NCBI GenBank assembly: GCA_964621615.1
Contig: CAZUMW010000021.1
Location: 1-64,000, forward strand
Length of the DNA: 64,000 bases
Direction of reading: 5' to 3'
Source: CAZUMW01 sp964621615
GTDB taxonomy: Bacteria; Desulfobacterota; WTBG01; CAIYCZ01; CAIRTM01
The notes below the pieces were generated by a model. That model did not search any database. It saw only the letters and a program-made list of their open reading frames with translations, and was not told the origin of the DNA. A program made the position numbers and the translations under genes. Shown one piece after another: positions 43,560-51,853 of the stretch (position 1 is its first letter; each line of letters opens with the position of its first letter).

Positions 43560-45304
43560 GCTGTACTACCTCCTGAGTCGTGGGATTTTTTGTTGATATA
43601 TAGCTGCTGAACTATGGATAGAACATTGTTTATCAGCCAGTATATGACAAGGCCCGCAGGGAAATTAAGAAACATAACTGTAAAGATAATGGGCATGAAC
43701 ATCATCATGCGCGCCTGTGCGGGGTCAGCGGCAGTAGGGGTCATCCGCTGCTGCAAAAGCATGGATGCTCCCATTACAATCGGCGCGATGTAGGTGGGGT
43801 CTTTGGCTGATAAATCGTTAATCCAGAATGAAATAAAATTTGCATGTCGCAATTCAATTGAGTCCATAAGCGTTCGGTACAGGGCTATAAAAACAGGAAT
43901 CTGGAGCAGTATGGGCAGACAGCCCCCGAACGGGTTTACTTTATATTTACGGTACAGCGACATTTGCTGTCGGGCGAACTCCTCTTTGTCGTCTTTGTAC
44001 TTTTCTTTGAGCTTTTGCAGCTCCGGCTGAATCTGCTGCATGCCCTTCATTGACTTCATGCTGGTATTGGTCAGAGGCCAGAAAAGCAGTTTGATTATAA
44101 CGGTGATAAGTATTATGGCGAGCCCGTAATTACCCAGAAAGCTGTAGAAAAATTTCAGGCTTACAAGGAGCGGCTTTGCTATAATGTCAAACATGCCGAA
44201 ATCGATCGTTTTTTCAAGATGTGCTCCCTGTTTTTCAAGTATATCAATATCTTTCGGACCCAGGTACAGCATGCAGGAAATTGACTGGCGCTCCTCAGGT
44301 TCGAGCGACAATGCTGGGAATATAATCTGATAGGCGGCTGTGTTTTCCGAGGAGGAAACGTGCACCTGAAAGGGTGCATGAGACTGCGGAATAATTGAAG
44401 ATATAAAATATTTCTCCTCAAATGATGTCCACTTTATATTCTCACCGTCCAGCACGTACGGCTCCTCTATATCGCCGAGCTCTTTTTTCTCTACGCTGTC
44501 TTTCAGAAAATATGAGAACTGGACACTGTTATGAAAACGGCCGCTGAAAAGCCCTCCGCCGCCGTTCTCGGTGCGGGGGGCGGTCCATTCTATGAACGGG
44601 TTGCCGGTCATTGTTTTTTTAGAAGAGTTTGAAAACGTAAGGTCAAGCCGGATAGCATATGTATCCTTTAAAATGCTGAATTTTTTTTCAAGCACAACAC
44701 CGTCGCTGAACCGCCTTGCAAAACGTAATACAGTGTCTTCTGAGACGGAGTTAGAGGAAGCGGTGGTGCCGGCAAGCTGCCATGGCGTATCTTCAGGAAC
44801 CTGGCCGGATTCGTTAATAATTGATGTTCGCAGGGGAAGACGCCGGCCGGGGCCGAGCGTTATGAGTTCTTTCAGCTTTTTGCCTGCATCGCGATCTTCG
44901 GGTTCGCCTGAAAACAATTTTCTGAACAGCTTTACAATGCCGGGACTTTCAATGGATTCCTTATAGGTGTGAAGCTTAAAGCTCTCCAGGCTGGCATTCC
45001 GCTTGTCAAACAAAGCGGTATACAAGTCAGTAGTAACGCATATCGTTTCCCCTGGAGAGGCCGGAGGTGTTTCGTCAATAGAGGACAGCACATCAGGTGA
45101 GAAATCCGCTTCAGATTTTTCTTTTGGCTCAGGCGGGCGCTGGCCCGATTGTGCTGTGTGCGGCAAGGAACGGTTATCTGCTGTTTTTTGTTTGCCGGTT
45201 TTATCAGCAGGCGGAGGAGGCGCGGGTGCAAAAAGCCACTGATACAGTATAAGAACAGCCATGGAAAGAATAATTGCTGCAAAAAGGCGTTTTTCGTTAT
45301 CCAT
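43514..45304 (-). CDS. yidC: Membrane protein insertase YidC
   Basis: A 596-residue protein from the ATG at 45304 (MDNEKRLFAAIILSMAVLIL). TM1, then a large periplasmic domain of about 330 residues, and then the conserved C-terminal bundle with GNYGLAIILITVIIKLLFWP, MKSMKGMQQIQPELQKLKEK and YRKYKVNPFGGCLPILLQIP. It inserts inner-membrane proteins alone or with SecYEG. The reading frame runs 46 bp into jag. It is preceded by yidD and rnpA in the standard order. Confidence 0.96.
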   Translation of the reverse strand: MDNEKRLFAAIILSMAVLILYQWLFAPAPPPPADKTGKQKTADNRSLPHTAQSGQRPPEPKEKSEADFSPDVLSSIDETPPASPGETICVTTDLYTALFDKRNASLESFKLHTYKESIESPGIVKLFRKLFSGEPEDRDAGKKLKELITLGPGRRLPLRTSIINESGQVPEDTPWQLAGTTASSNSVSEDTVLRFARRFSDGVVLEKKFSILKDTYAIRLDLTFSNSSKKTMTGNPFIEWTAPRTENGGGGLFSGRFHNSVQFSYFLKDSVEKKELGDIEEPYVLDGENIKWTSFEEKYFISSIIPQSHAPFQVHVSSSENTAAYQIIFPALSLEPEERQSISCMLYLGPKDIDILEKQGAHLEKTIDFGMFDIIAKPLLVSLKFFYSFLGNYGLAIILITVIIKLLFWPLTNTSMKSMKGMQQIQPELQKLKEKYKDDKEEFARQQMSLYRKYKVNPFGGCLPILLQIPVFIALYRTLMDSIELRHANFISFWINDLSAKDPTYIAPIVMGASMLLQQRMTPTAADPAQARMMMFMPIIFTVMFLNFPAGLVIYWLINNVLSIVQQLYINKKSHDSGGSTACAQPNSKPKRSKKQ

Positions 45305-45435
45305 TGAATATAATTCCCGCAAATAATAATTTATACACACATTCGGTCAATGATACCACCGAGATCAGTACAGCACACACAACATGTGACAGCATGACAG
45401 CCTAAAAGATTAATAGTATGGAAAGAACAAATCTG

Positions 45436-45651
45436 TCAGATCGGATCGTATCCGCCGGGAGAGAAGGGGTGACAGCGTAATATTCTCTTGCAGGACAGCA
45501 GCAGCGCCTTTGGAAAAGAGTATTTCTTAAATGCAGCTACTGCATAGGCCGAGCAGGTTGGGGTGAAGCGGCACTGAGAACCTAACACAGGGGATAAAAG
45601 CAGCTGATACGATCTGATTAATACTATTGCCGCTTTGTTGGTTGCGTTCAT
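45436..45651 (-). CDS. yidD: Membrane protein insertion efficiency factor YidD
   Basis: About 71 residues from the ATG at 45651; a TTG at 45669 would add six residues. The family core is present: IRSYQLLLSPVLGSQCRFTP, CSAYA, and RCHPFSPGGYDP. It lies between rnpA and yidC, its usual place, and helps YidC-dependent insertion. A gap of about 130 bp separates it from yidC. Confidence 0.95.
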   Translation of the reverse strand: MNATNKAAIVLIRSYQLLLSPVLGSQCRFTPTCSAYAVAAFKKYSFPKALLLSCKRILRCHPFSPGGYDPI

Positions 45652-45701
45652 TTGTTGACTGGCAAGCAATGTAATTTCTGCCTGTTATGCATTATGCGTA
45701 T

Positions 45702-46082
45702 TCAGCGATTCATGCGGAGACAGTGCTTTTCTGACGGATCAACGCTGTCTCTGCCGAACATACCGTTGAGTTCGCGGCACATCTGATGATAGGTTAAACG
45801 ATGCGCACCCTTTTTGGCCGTAATGACAATATCGCACGATTCAGGCAGATAGTATTTATGCACCCTGAAATATTCCCGCAGTCGCCTTTTAATATAATTT
45901 CTTTGTACCGATTTGCCCACCCGCTTGCTGACGGTGACTCCCAATCGTCTCCAAGACAGTTTGTTCTGTAAGAGCGAAATTTTAAAATGCTCGGATTCTT
46001 TCTTATCTCCTTTTTTATATACGCTGATAAATTCGGTATGATTGTGTATTCGCTCTTTGTGTGAAAAAGTAAATCGCTTCAT
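45702..46082 (-). CDS. rnpA: Ribonuclease P protein component
   Basis: A 126-residue basic protein from the ATG at 46082 (MKRFTFSHKERI). The RNR motif region appears as SKRVGKSVQRNYIKRRLREY, the most conserved part of the family. It binds the RNase P RNA and helps mature tRNA 5' ends. It begins 33 bp after the rpmH stop. Confidence 0.96.
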   Translation of the reverse strand: MKRFTFSHKERIHNHTEFISVYKKGDKKESEHFKISLLQNKLSWRRLGVTVSKRVGKSVQRNYIKRRLREYFRVHKYYLPESCDIVITAKKGAHRLTYHQMCRELNGMFGRDSVDPSEKHCLRMNR

Positions 46083-46115
46083 GTAACAACCATAGTTAAG
46101 CATGGCTGTATTTGA

Positions 46116-46250
46116 TTATGCGCTCAGCCGTTTTCTGCCCCGTCGGCGCCGCCGTTTTATTACCTGCTGGCCGGCTTTTGTGCTCATGCGATGAAGGAAC
46201 CCGTGCTTACGTTTTCTTTTTAGATTGCTTGGCTGAAATGTCCGTTTCAA
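46116..46250 (-). CDS. rpmH: 50S ribosomal protein L34, TTG start
   Basis: A 44-residue basic protein: KRTFQPSNLKRKRKHGF, then LHRMSTKAGQQVIKRRRRRG and a short KRLSA end. It begins with TTG at 46248-46250 (plus-strand CAA); AGAGGAG lies 6 bases upstream, so the rare start is well supported. A normal ATG is absent from the N-terminal region. It heads the rpmH-rnpA-yidD-yidC-jag-mnmE string. No dnaA gene or DnaA-box cluster lies upstream. Confidence 0.96.
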   Translation of the reverse strand: MKRTFQPSNLKRKRKHGFLHRMSTKAGQQVIKRRRRRGRKRLSA

Positions 46251-46646
46251 AACGATCTCCTCTGCGTGTTGAAATATGTTTACTGGTTGATACGGTTCCT
46301 GCTATAGTGCTCAGCTATAAAATCGCTCTGTGCAACCTATCTTCTTATAACCTGTCGCGTTTTTTTGTCCAGCGCATCATACTACCAAACACCCGGAAAT
46401 CGTGTTATGCTGAATGTACCATTTTAACAGCAGGGGCAAGACAGTAAAAGAGCTGGTCATAGAAGAAGGTGGAATCTAACAAAGGATAAATTTTTAAATA
46501 AACATATTTAAATAATATTGTCAAGTAAATTTGGTGTATTATAATAACAAGTATTATAATAACAATTTTGGCCGGCAGCGGCAACCGGAATAGCGTTTCC
46601 CTTTTTATTTCAGCTTTGCCTGCACGGCGGAAGATACCATATATAT
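46251..46646. other. Divergent intergenic between rpmH and ntrY-like gene
   Basis: No gene found. The right part is very AT-rich and holds the promoter at 46518-46560. I looked for DnaA boxes (TTATNCACA type) because rpmH often borders oriC and saw none, so an origin is not supported here. Confidence 0.5.
46518..46565 (+). promoter_or_regulatory. Promoter with tandem-duplicated -10 region
   Basis: TTGTCA at 46518-46523, a 16-bp spacer, then TATAAT at 46540-46545. The 15-bp unit GTATTATAATAACAA occurs twice in perfect tandem at 46536-46550 and 46551-46565, so a second TATAAT is at 46555-46560. It lies about 80 bp upstream of the ntrY-like ATG. Confidence 0.65.
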
Positions 46647-48875
46647 ATGACGGCAATTGATATTCAGGAAAAAAAGAGGCGGCGCAGGGAGCGCACAATA
46701 ATAATTGTCATTATTGTGCTCGTGGTTGCTCTCACATCGCTTCTGCTTTATGTGACCGGACTTAAGGGGGAGGCGCTTCTTCCGCAGAATATTCTCGTAT
46801 TTCTGCTTATCAATGTTAATGCCATTTTGCTGCTGCTGCTTATCTTTCTTGTCGTCCGGAATATTGTTAAGCTGATTTTCGAGCGGCGAAAAGGAATCCT
46901 CGGCTCAAAGCTGCGCACTAAGCTTGTATGCGCCTTTATCGGTCTGTCTCTCATTCCCACGCTGCTTCTTTTCTGGGTGTCCATAGGCTTTGTTACCAAT
47001 ACCATAGAAAACTGGTTCAGCTTCAAAGTGGACCGCTCCCTGCAGGAAGCCCTTTATGTAACAGAAGTGTATTATAACAATTCCCAGAAAAACGCACTTT
47101 ATTATGCGCAGCAGATCAGCAGACAAATTACCGACAATAAATTGCTTAATGAAATGAATCTTGATGCGCTTGAGGACTTCATCAAACAAAAGCAGCAGGA
47201 ATACAATCTGGGTGTCGTTGAAGTCTTTTCTTCACAGCTTGAAGAGCTCGTCAAGGTTATGAACCCGCGGATTCCCGGAAGCGGCTTTATCAGCGCTGAG
47301 TCAGGTCTAGTTCAGCAGGCCCTCGACGGCGAGGAGGTAACCAGAACGCAGCCGGTCGGTGACGGGGATATCATACGCGGCGTTGTTCCGGTGCTGTCCA
47401 CATGGAAGAGAAAAGATGTTGTCGGAGCGGTTGTTGTTAATTATTACATAGAAAAAAGCCTGGTTTCCAAAATGGATACAATATACCGGGCTTTTCAGGA
47501 ATACAAGCAGCTGAAAGTGTATAAAAAAGAAATTAAGCTCATTTATGTAATACTTCTTTCTGTTGTAACGCTTTTGATTATTTTTTCCGCCACCTGGTTC
47601 GGTTTTCATCTGTCTAAAATCATTTCTGTACCGATAAGCTCACTGGCAAACGCGACGCAACGAGTTGCGCAGGGCAACCTTGATTTTCAAATAGAGCCGG
47701 CCTCTGACGACGAGATCGGCTCACTGGTTGATGCGTTTAATAAAATGACGCGCGATTTGCATACCAGTAACGAGCAGGTCAAAAACACCACTAATGATCT
47801 TCGCAAAACCATCCGGGAGCTGGATCACCGCAGAATATACATGGAAATTTTACTTGAGAATGTGGCTGCTGGTGTAATATCGATAAATAATGAAAATATT
47901 ATCACGACATTCAACAAATCGGCTGAAAACATGCTGCAGCTTCCGATTGAAGAGGCCTTCATGAAGCCATACACAGAAGTGTTTTCATCCGAGCCGCTCA
48001 CCCCGCTGTATGAGTTCATTAATGAAATTTGCAGGTTTCGGCTCCGCTCGGTACAGCGGCAGCTGACCCTTTCATTTAACAATAAAACAGGATTTCTGTA
48101 CATCCGCTCAAACATGCTGTTCGATAATGAGGGCAATTATATGGGCCTTGTCATTGTTGCCGAAGACATTACGCAGATTCAGCAGGCCCAGCGCGCATAT
48201 GCGTGGAAGGAGGTTGCCCGCCGCATTGCTCATGAAGTAAAAAATCCGCTTACCCCGATAAAGCTTTCGGCACAGCGTATACGGAAAAAGTTTTTCCCGC
48301 AAATCACCGCCGACAGCAAAATTTTTGACGAATGTACCGCGACCATTATCAATCATGTTGATGAGCTTAAAACACTGGTAAATGAATTCTCTAATTTTGC
48401 AAAAATGCCCGCAACAAACCCGCTTCCAAATGATATTCACGACATTATAGATGAAACCCTGAAGCTGTACCGCGAGGCGCATAAAAATGTTATATTCACA
48501 TGTATAAAAGGTGATGATGTTCCGCGGGTTCGCGTTGACCGCGACCAGATGAAGCGCGTTATGATTAATCTGCTTGACAATGCGGTTGTGTCTATGGAAA
48601 ATGCAGGAGAAGTCACCATCAAAACGTCTTATAATGATACGCTTGAGCTTGTAACCGTAGAAGTTGCTGATACCGGGCCTGGTGTTCCGAATGACTTGAA
48701 ACCCAAGCTCTTTGATCCGTATTTTTCCACACGAAAAGGCGGCACCGGCCTGGGCCTCGCAATAGTCAGCACGATTATTTCCGACCACAGCGGTTACATC
48801 AGGGTTCGCGACAACCACCCTCGCGGAACAAGCTTTATAATCGAACTGCCGGTCAATCAGAAATTGAGCCTGTAA
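46647..48875 (+). CDS. NtrY-like membrane histidine kinase
   Basis: A 742-residue kinase. A basic N-terminus is followed by TM helices at about 17-37, 48-70 and 92-115, a periplasmic sensor region (about 120-295), another TM (about 297-318), HAMP (about 320-372), PAS (about 395-510), HisKA with KEVARRIAHEVKNPLTPIKL (His about 529) and HATPase (DTGPGVPND, GGTGLGLAIV). This is the NtrY layout. The partner gene 13 bp downstream has an NtrX-like receiver but ends in LpxC, so the signal probably concerns the envelope rather than nitrogen. A duplicated -10 promoter lies upstream. Confidence 0.92.
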   Translation: MTAIDIQEKKRRRRERTIIIVIIVLVVALTSLLLYVTGLKGEALLPQNILVFLLINVNAILLLLLIFLVVRNIVKLIFERRKGILGSKLRTKLVCAFIGLSLIPTLLLFWVSIGFVTNTIENWFSFKVDRSLQEALYVTEVYYNNSQKNALYYAQQISRQITDNKLLNEMNLDALEDFIKQKQQEYNLGVVEVFSSQLEELVKVMNPRIPGSGFISAESGLVQQALDGEEVTRTQPVGDGDIIRGVVPVLSTWKRKDVVGAVVVNYYIEKSLVSKMDTIYRAFQEYKQLKVYKKEIKLIYVILLSVVTLLIIFSATWFGFHLSKIISVPISSLANATQRVAQGNLDFQIEPASDDEIGSLVDAFNKMTRDLHTSNEQVKNTTNDLRKTIRELDHRRIYMEILLENVAAGVISINNENIITTFNKSAENMLQLPIEEAFMKPYTEVFSSEPLTPLYEFINEICRFRLRSVQRQLTLSFNNKTGFLYIRSNMLFDNEGNYMGLVIVAEDITQIQQAQRAYAWKEVARRIAHEVKNPLTPIKLSAQRIRKKFFPQITADSKIFDECTATIINHVDELKTLVNEFSNFAKMPATNPLPNDIHDIIDETLKLYREAHKNVIFTCIKGDDVPRVRVDRDQMKRVMINLLDNAVVSMENAGEVTIKTSYNDTLELVTVEVADTGPGVPNDLKPKLFDPYFSTRKGGTGLGLAIVSTIISDHSGYIRVRDNHPRGTSFIIELPVNQKLSL

Positions 48876-48888
48876 AAGGGTAGCTATT

Positions 48889-51072
48889 ATGAAAACGCCT
48901 GTCATATTAATCGTTGATGATGAAGAAGCCATAACAACTTCGCTGCGCGGAAGCCTGGAGGATGAAGGCTATATTGTGCTTACGGCGTCAAGCGGAAACA
49001 AGGGCATCGAGATAATTCAATCACAGCCCGTGGATGTTGTTCTGCTTGACATATGGCTACCCGGGATGGACGGGCTGGAAACGCTGAAGGCCATAAAGGA
49101 TTTTGACACATCTATAGATGTTGTAATGATGACCGGCCACGGAACCGTCAACACAGCAGTTCAGGCAGTCAAGCAGGGTGCCTTTGATTTTCTTGAAAAG
49201 CCGTTTTCACTTGATGTTGTTCTTGATATCATAAAAAAGTTAAAAGAAAAGCAGCAGGTATACGGTGCTTTCATGCCTGCTGCTGAAGAGACTTCACCGA
49301 CCGATGCGTCCCACCTCAATCTGCTTGGCAGCCATCCAGACATTTCAAAAATCAGAGATATGATACCTAAGTTGGCAGCTGATCTAAAGCCGGTTCTGAT
49401 ACAGGGTGAAATAGGAACAGGAAAAGAGATAGTGGCACAGCTCATTCATGCCAATTCGCCCCTTAGCGAAGGGCCGTTTGTAAAATTCAATTGTGCGTTT
49501 TACAGCCCTGACGATATTGAGCGTGAAATTTTTGGTGAAAAGAAGTCAAGGAAATCCGGTGGACAATCGGGAGGCGTTCTGAACAGCGTATCTTCAGGTA
49601 CCGTATTTTTATATGGAATAGATGCCTGCAGCGAGAAAATCAAAAACCGGCTGAGTCGTTATATTGATGAAAACCGCAGCAAAGAATGCCGTATAATCGC
49701 TGCATCGCTCAGGCAGATGGACGATAGAGACAGCCAGCGTAACAGCGATGAATCCTTTGTTAAGCACTTTCCGCATCGCTTAAGCATGCTTTCACTTCGC
49801 AGGCGCCGCAGAGACATCCCGCTCATGCTCGATCATTTCAAAAAAAGCTTTTGTGATGATTACGGAATGAGAGAAAAAATATTTGATGACGAAACTATTG
49901 AAACCCTCATAAATTACGACTGGCCTGGAAACGTAAAGGAGCTGAAAAATCTCGTTGAAAAGCTGGTCGTCTCTGTTCCCACAAAAAACATTTCAGCTCA
50001 TGATATACCCATGTCTGTTCGGGATGAAATGCAATACAACATCGGACGATATTACGAACGATACACCTCAATGGAGGATGCAGAAGCTGCCTGGCGAAAA
50101 AACTATCTTTTGTACTACCTGAGGAAAAACGATAGAGATATACGTAAAACAGCTGCTAAATTAAGTATAAAAGAAAAAAGTCTAAGAAAATACATTAAGG
50201 AATTCGGCATTGTTCTCACCACAGAAAAAAAGAAAACACGCAAATTTCAGCGAACGCTGAAACGCAGCATGGTGTTAAGCGGAAGAGGGCTGCATTCCGG
50301 CGACAAAACCGGCCTTATTCTTACCCCGCTGCCGCCCAACAGCGGCATCTACTTCGGTAATATTTCGAGCGGAGAAACGGTGCCTGCCGATATCGACTAT
50401 ATTATGTCTACCGGTTATGCAACCTGCCTTCAAAATGCAGGTGCCACGGCAAAAACAATCGAACACTTTCTGGCTGTTCTTCATGCATACCGCATAACAA
50501 ATTTGATGATAAAAATTAACAATGAAGTTCCGATAATGGACGGATCCTCTATCGATTTCTGTCAGTTTATTGAAGACGCCGGCATAGAGGAGCAGGAAGA
50601 GCCTCTTGAGGAGATTACTGTGTCAGAGCGCTTTAGTATCGGCGAAATGAATAAGCGTAAAAAATTTATAACCATTGAGCCTTCTGACACGCTTAGCATT
50701 CACTACACGCTTAATTATCCCAAACCGGTCGGTCACCAGGAATATACCTTTACTATGGACGACACCGAGGCATTTAAGAAAGAAATAGCGCCGGCGCGCA
50801 CGTTTGCTTTTCTGAAAGATATCGAAAGCCTTGAGAAAAAAGGCCTTGCCGGCGGTGGGCGCCTCAATAACTTTATCCTCATTGATGACGAAAAAATCGT
50901 TAACACCGATCTCAGATTTCCTGATGAATTTGTCCGGCATAAAATACTGGATATGATGGGAGATTTTTATCTGCTTGGCAAGCCGGTCAGGGCAAAAATC
51001 ACAGCAAACATGACGGGCCACACGGAAAACACCGAACTTGTTCGAAAGTTACGCGCAAAAATGCATGTATAA
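48889..51072 (+). CDS. lpxC: Receiver - degenerate AAA+ - Fis HTH - LpxC fusion
   Basis: A 727-residue single frame. Residues 1-120 are a receiver: acidic pair 10-11, acceptor Asp54 (VVLLDIW), Lys104 (FLEKP). Residues about 145-380 are a sigma-54-activator-type AAA+ domain: Walker A GEIGTGKE (173-180) is intact, but the GAFTGA loop is missing (EIFGEKKSRKSGGQSGG) and Walker B reads TVFLYGID instead of hydrophobic-DE. A Fis-like HTH lies at about 400-438 (RKTAAKLSIKEKSLRKYIKE). Residues about 454-727 are LpxC, the Zn deacetylase committing lipid A synthesis: TIEH (Glu525, His526), HKILD (His684, Asp688) and His711 are all present. It sits 13 bp after the NtrY-like kinase. Confidence 0.93.
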   Translation: MKTPVILIVDDEEAITTSLRGSLEDEGYIVLTASSGNKGIEIIQSQPVDVVLLDIWLPGMDGLETLKAIKDFDTSIDVVMMTGHGTVNTAVQAVKQGAFDFLEKPFSLDVVLDIIKKLKEKQQVYGAFMPAAEETSPTDASHLNLLGSHPDISKIRDMIPKLAADLKPVLIQGEIGTGKEIVAQLIHANSPLSEGPFVKFNCAFYSPDDIEREIFGEKKSRKSGGQSGGVLNSVSSGTVFLYGIDACSEKIKNRLSRYIDENRSKECRIIAASLRQMDDRDSQRNSDESFVKHFPHRLSMLSLRRRRRDIPLMLDHFKKSFCDDYGMREKIFDDETIETLINYDWPGNVKELKNLVEKLVVSVPTKNISAHDIPMSVRDEMQYNIGRYYERYTSMEDAEAAWRKNYLLYYLRKNDRDIRKTAAKLSIKEKSLRKYIKEFGIVLTTEKKKTRKFQRTLKRSMVLSGRGLHSGDKTGLILTPLPPNSGIYFGNISSGETVPADIDYIMSTGYATCLQNAGATAKTIEHFLAVLHAYRITNLMIKINNEVPIMDGSSIDFCQFIEDAGIEEQEEPLEEITVSERFSIGEMNKRKKFITIEPSDTLSIHYTLNYPKPVGHQEYTFTMDDTEAFKKEIAPARTFAFLKDIESLEKKGLAGGGRLNNFILIDDEKIVNTDLRFPDEFVRHKILDMMGDFYLLGKPVRAKITANMTGHTENTELVRKLRAKMHV

Positions 51073-51074
51073 CG

Positions 51075-51758
51075 ATGGATACCGTTTCTGAAAGGTGCTG
51101 CACCCGCCCGGCCTCTTTGTTCGCCTCAGACAGCGGTGAAGCAGTTGTACACGGAGAATTGAAGACGCGCCTGTTGGTTGTCAGGCACGGTGAGCTGACT
51201 ACCTCAAAAGAATTCCGCTTTGTGGGCCACCGGGATGTGCCGCTCAATGATACCGGCAGATATCAGATGCGTCTGCTTTCAGACCGCCTGCGATCCGAGC
51301 GGGTTGATTTCGTTCTTTGCAGCGATCTGCAGCGGACGATGCAGTCTGCGTACATACTGGCTGCGCCGCACGGTATCACGCCGGTGCCGAATGACCGGTT
51401 TCGCGAAATTGATCTCGGACATTGGGAAGGCAAAACAATGGCTGAGATCGTTCAGGACCACAGTGAGGAGTTCGAAAGTCGCAGCAGGGATGTCGCCCGT
51501 TATCGCATCAGCGGAGGAGAAAGCTTTTCGGATGTGCATGCCCGGGTAATCCCCGCGCTTGCAGAATATCTTGAAAATTACCGTGGAAGCTCTATAATGC
51601 TTGTTGCTCACGGCGGAGTGAATAGGGTCATTTTGTGTCATTTTCTTGGATTGCCGCTCGATCAGATTGTCAAAATCGATCAGTCCTATGGGTGTCTCAA
51701 TATAATTGATTTTTTTGAAGCCGGACCTGTTGTGCGGCTTGTGAATGCCGTGGCGTAG
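51075..51758 (+). CDS. Histidine phosphatase (phosphoglycerate mutase-like)
   Basis: A 227-residue protein starting two bases after the LpxC-fusion stop. The phosphatase core begins at about residue 33 with LLVVRHGELTTS (catalytic His in RHG); the second catalytic histidine is in MLVAHGGVNRVILCHFLG, and a general acid Glu is in FREIDLGHWEGKTMAEI. It resembles alpha-ribazole phosphatase/CobC. The first about 30 residues are unassigned, and a later GTG start is possible. The phosphate substrate is not evident. The close coupling with the kinase/LpxC genes suggests one operon. Confidence 0.85.
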   Translation: MDTVSERCCTRPASLFASDSGEAVVHGELKTRLLVVRHGELTTSKEFRFVGHRDVPLNDTGRYQMRLLSDRLRSERVDFVLCSDLQRTMQSAYILAAPHGITPVPNDRFREIDLGHWEGKTMAEIVQDHSEEFESRSRDVARYRISGGESFSDVHARVIPALAEYLENYRGSSIMLVAHGGVNRVILCHFLGLPLDQIVKIDQSYGCLNIIDFFEAGPVVRLVNAVA

Positions 51759-51791
51759 GCAATACTTACCAAAGACGGTTTTATGATTATA

Positions 51792-51822
51792 TCCCCGGGG
51801 GTGGCGCCCGAGGTTTTTTTTG
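51792..51822 (+). terminator. Probable Rho-independent terminator
   Basis: CCCCGGG pairs with CCCGAGG (one mismatch) around a G-rich loop, followed by eight T. It ends the NtrY/LpxC/phosphatase operon just before gatB. Confidence 0.55.
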
Positions 51823-51853
51823 TTAATACATTTTGCAACTTATGGGATTGCAT

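Noticed and set aside
46251..46646. Possible replication origin next to rpmH
   Set aside because: No dnaA gene and no DnaA-box cluster were seen; AT-richness is explained by the kinase promoter.
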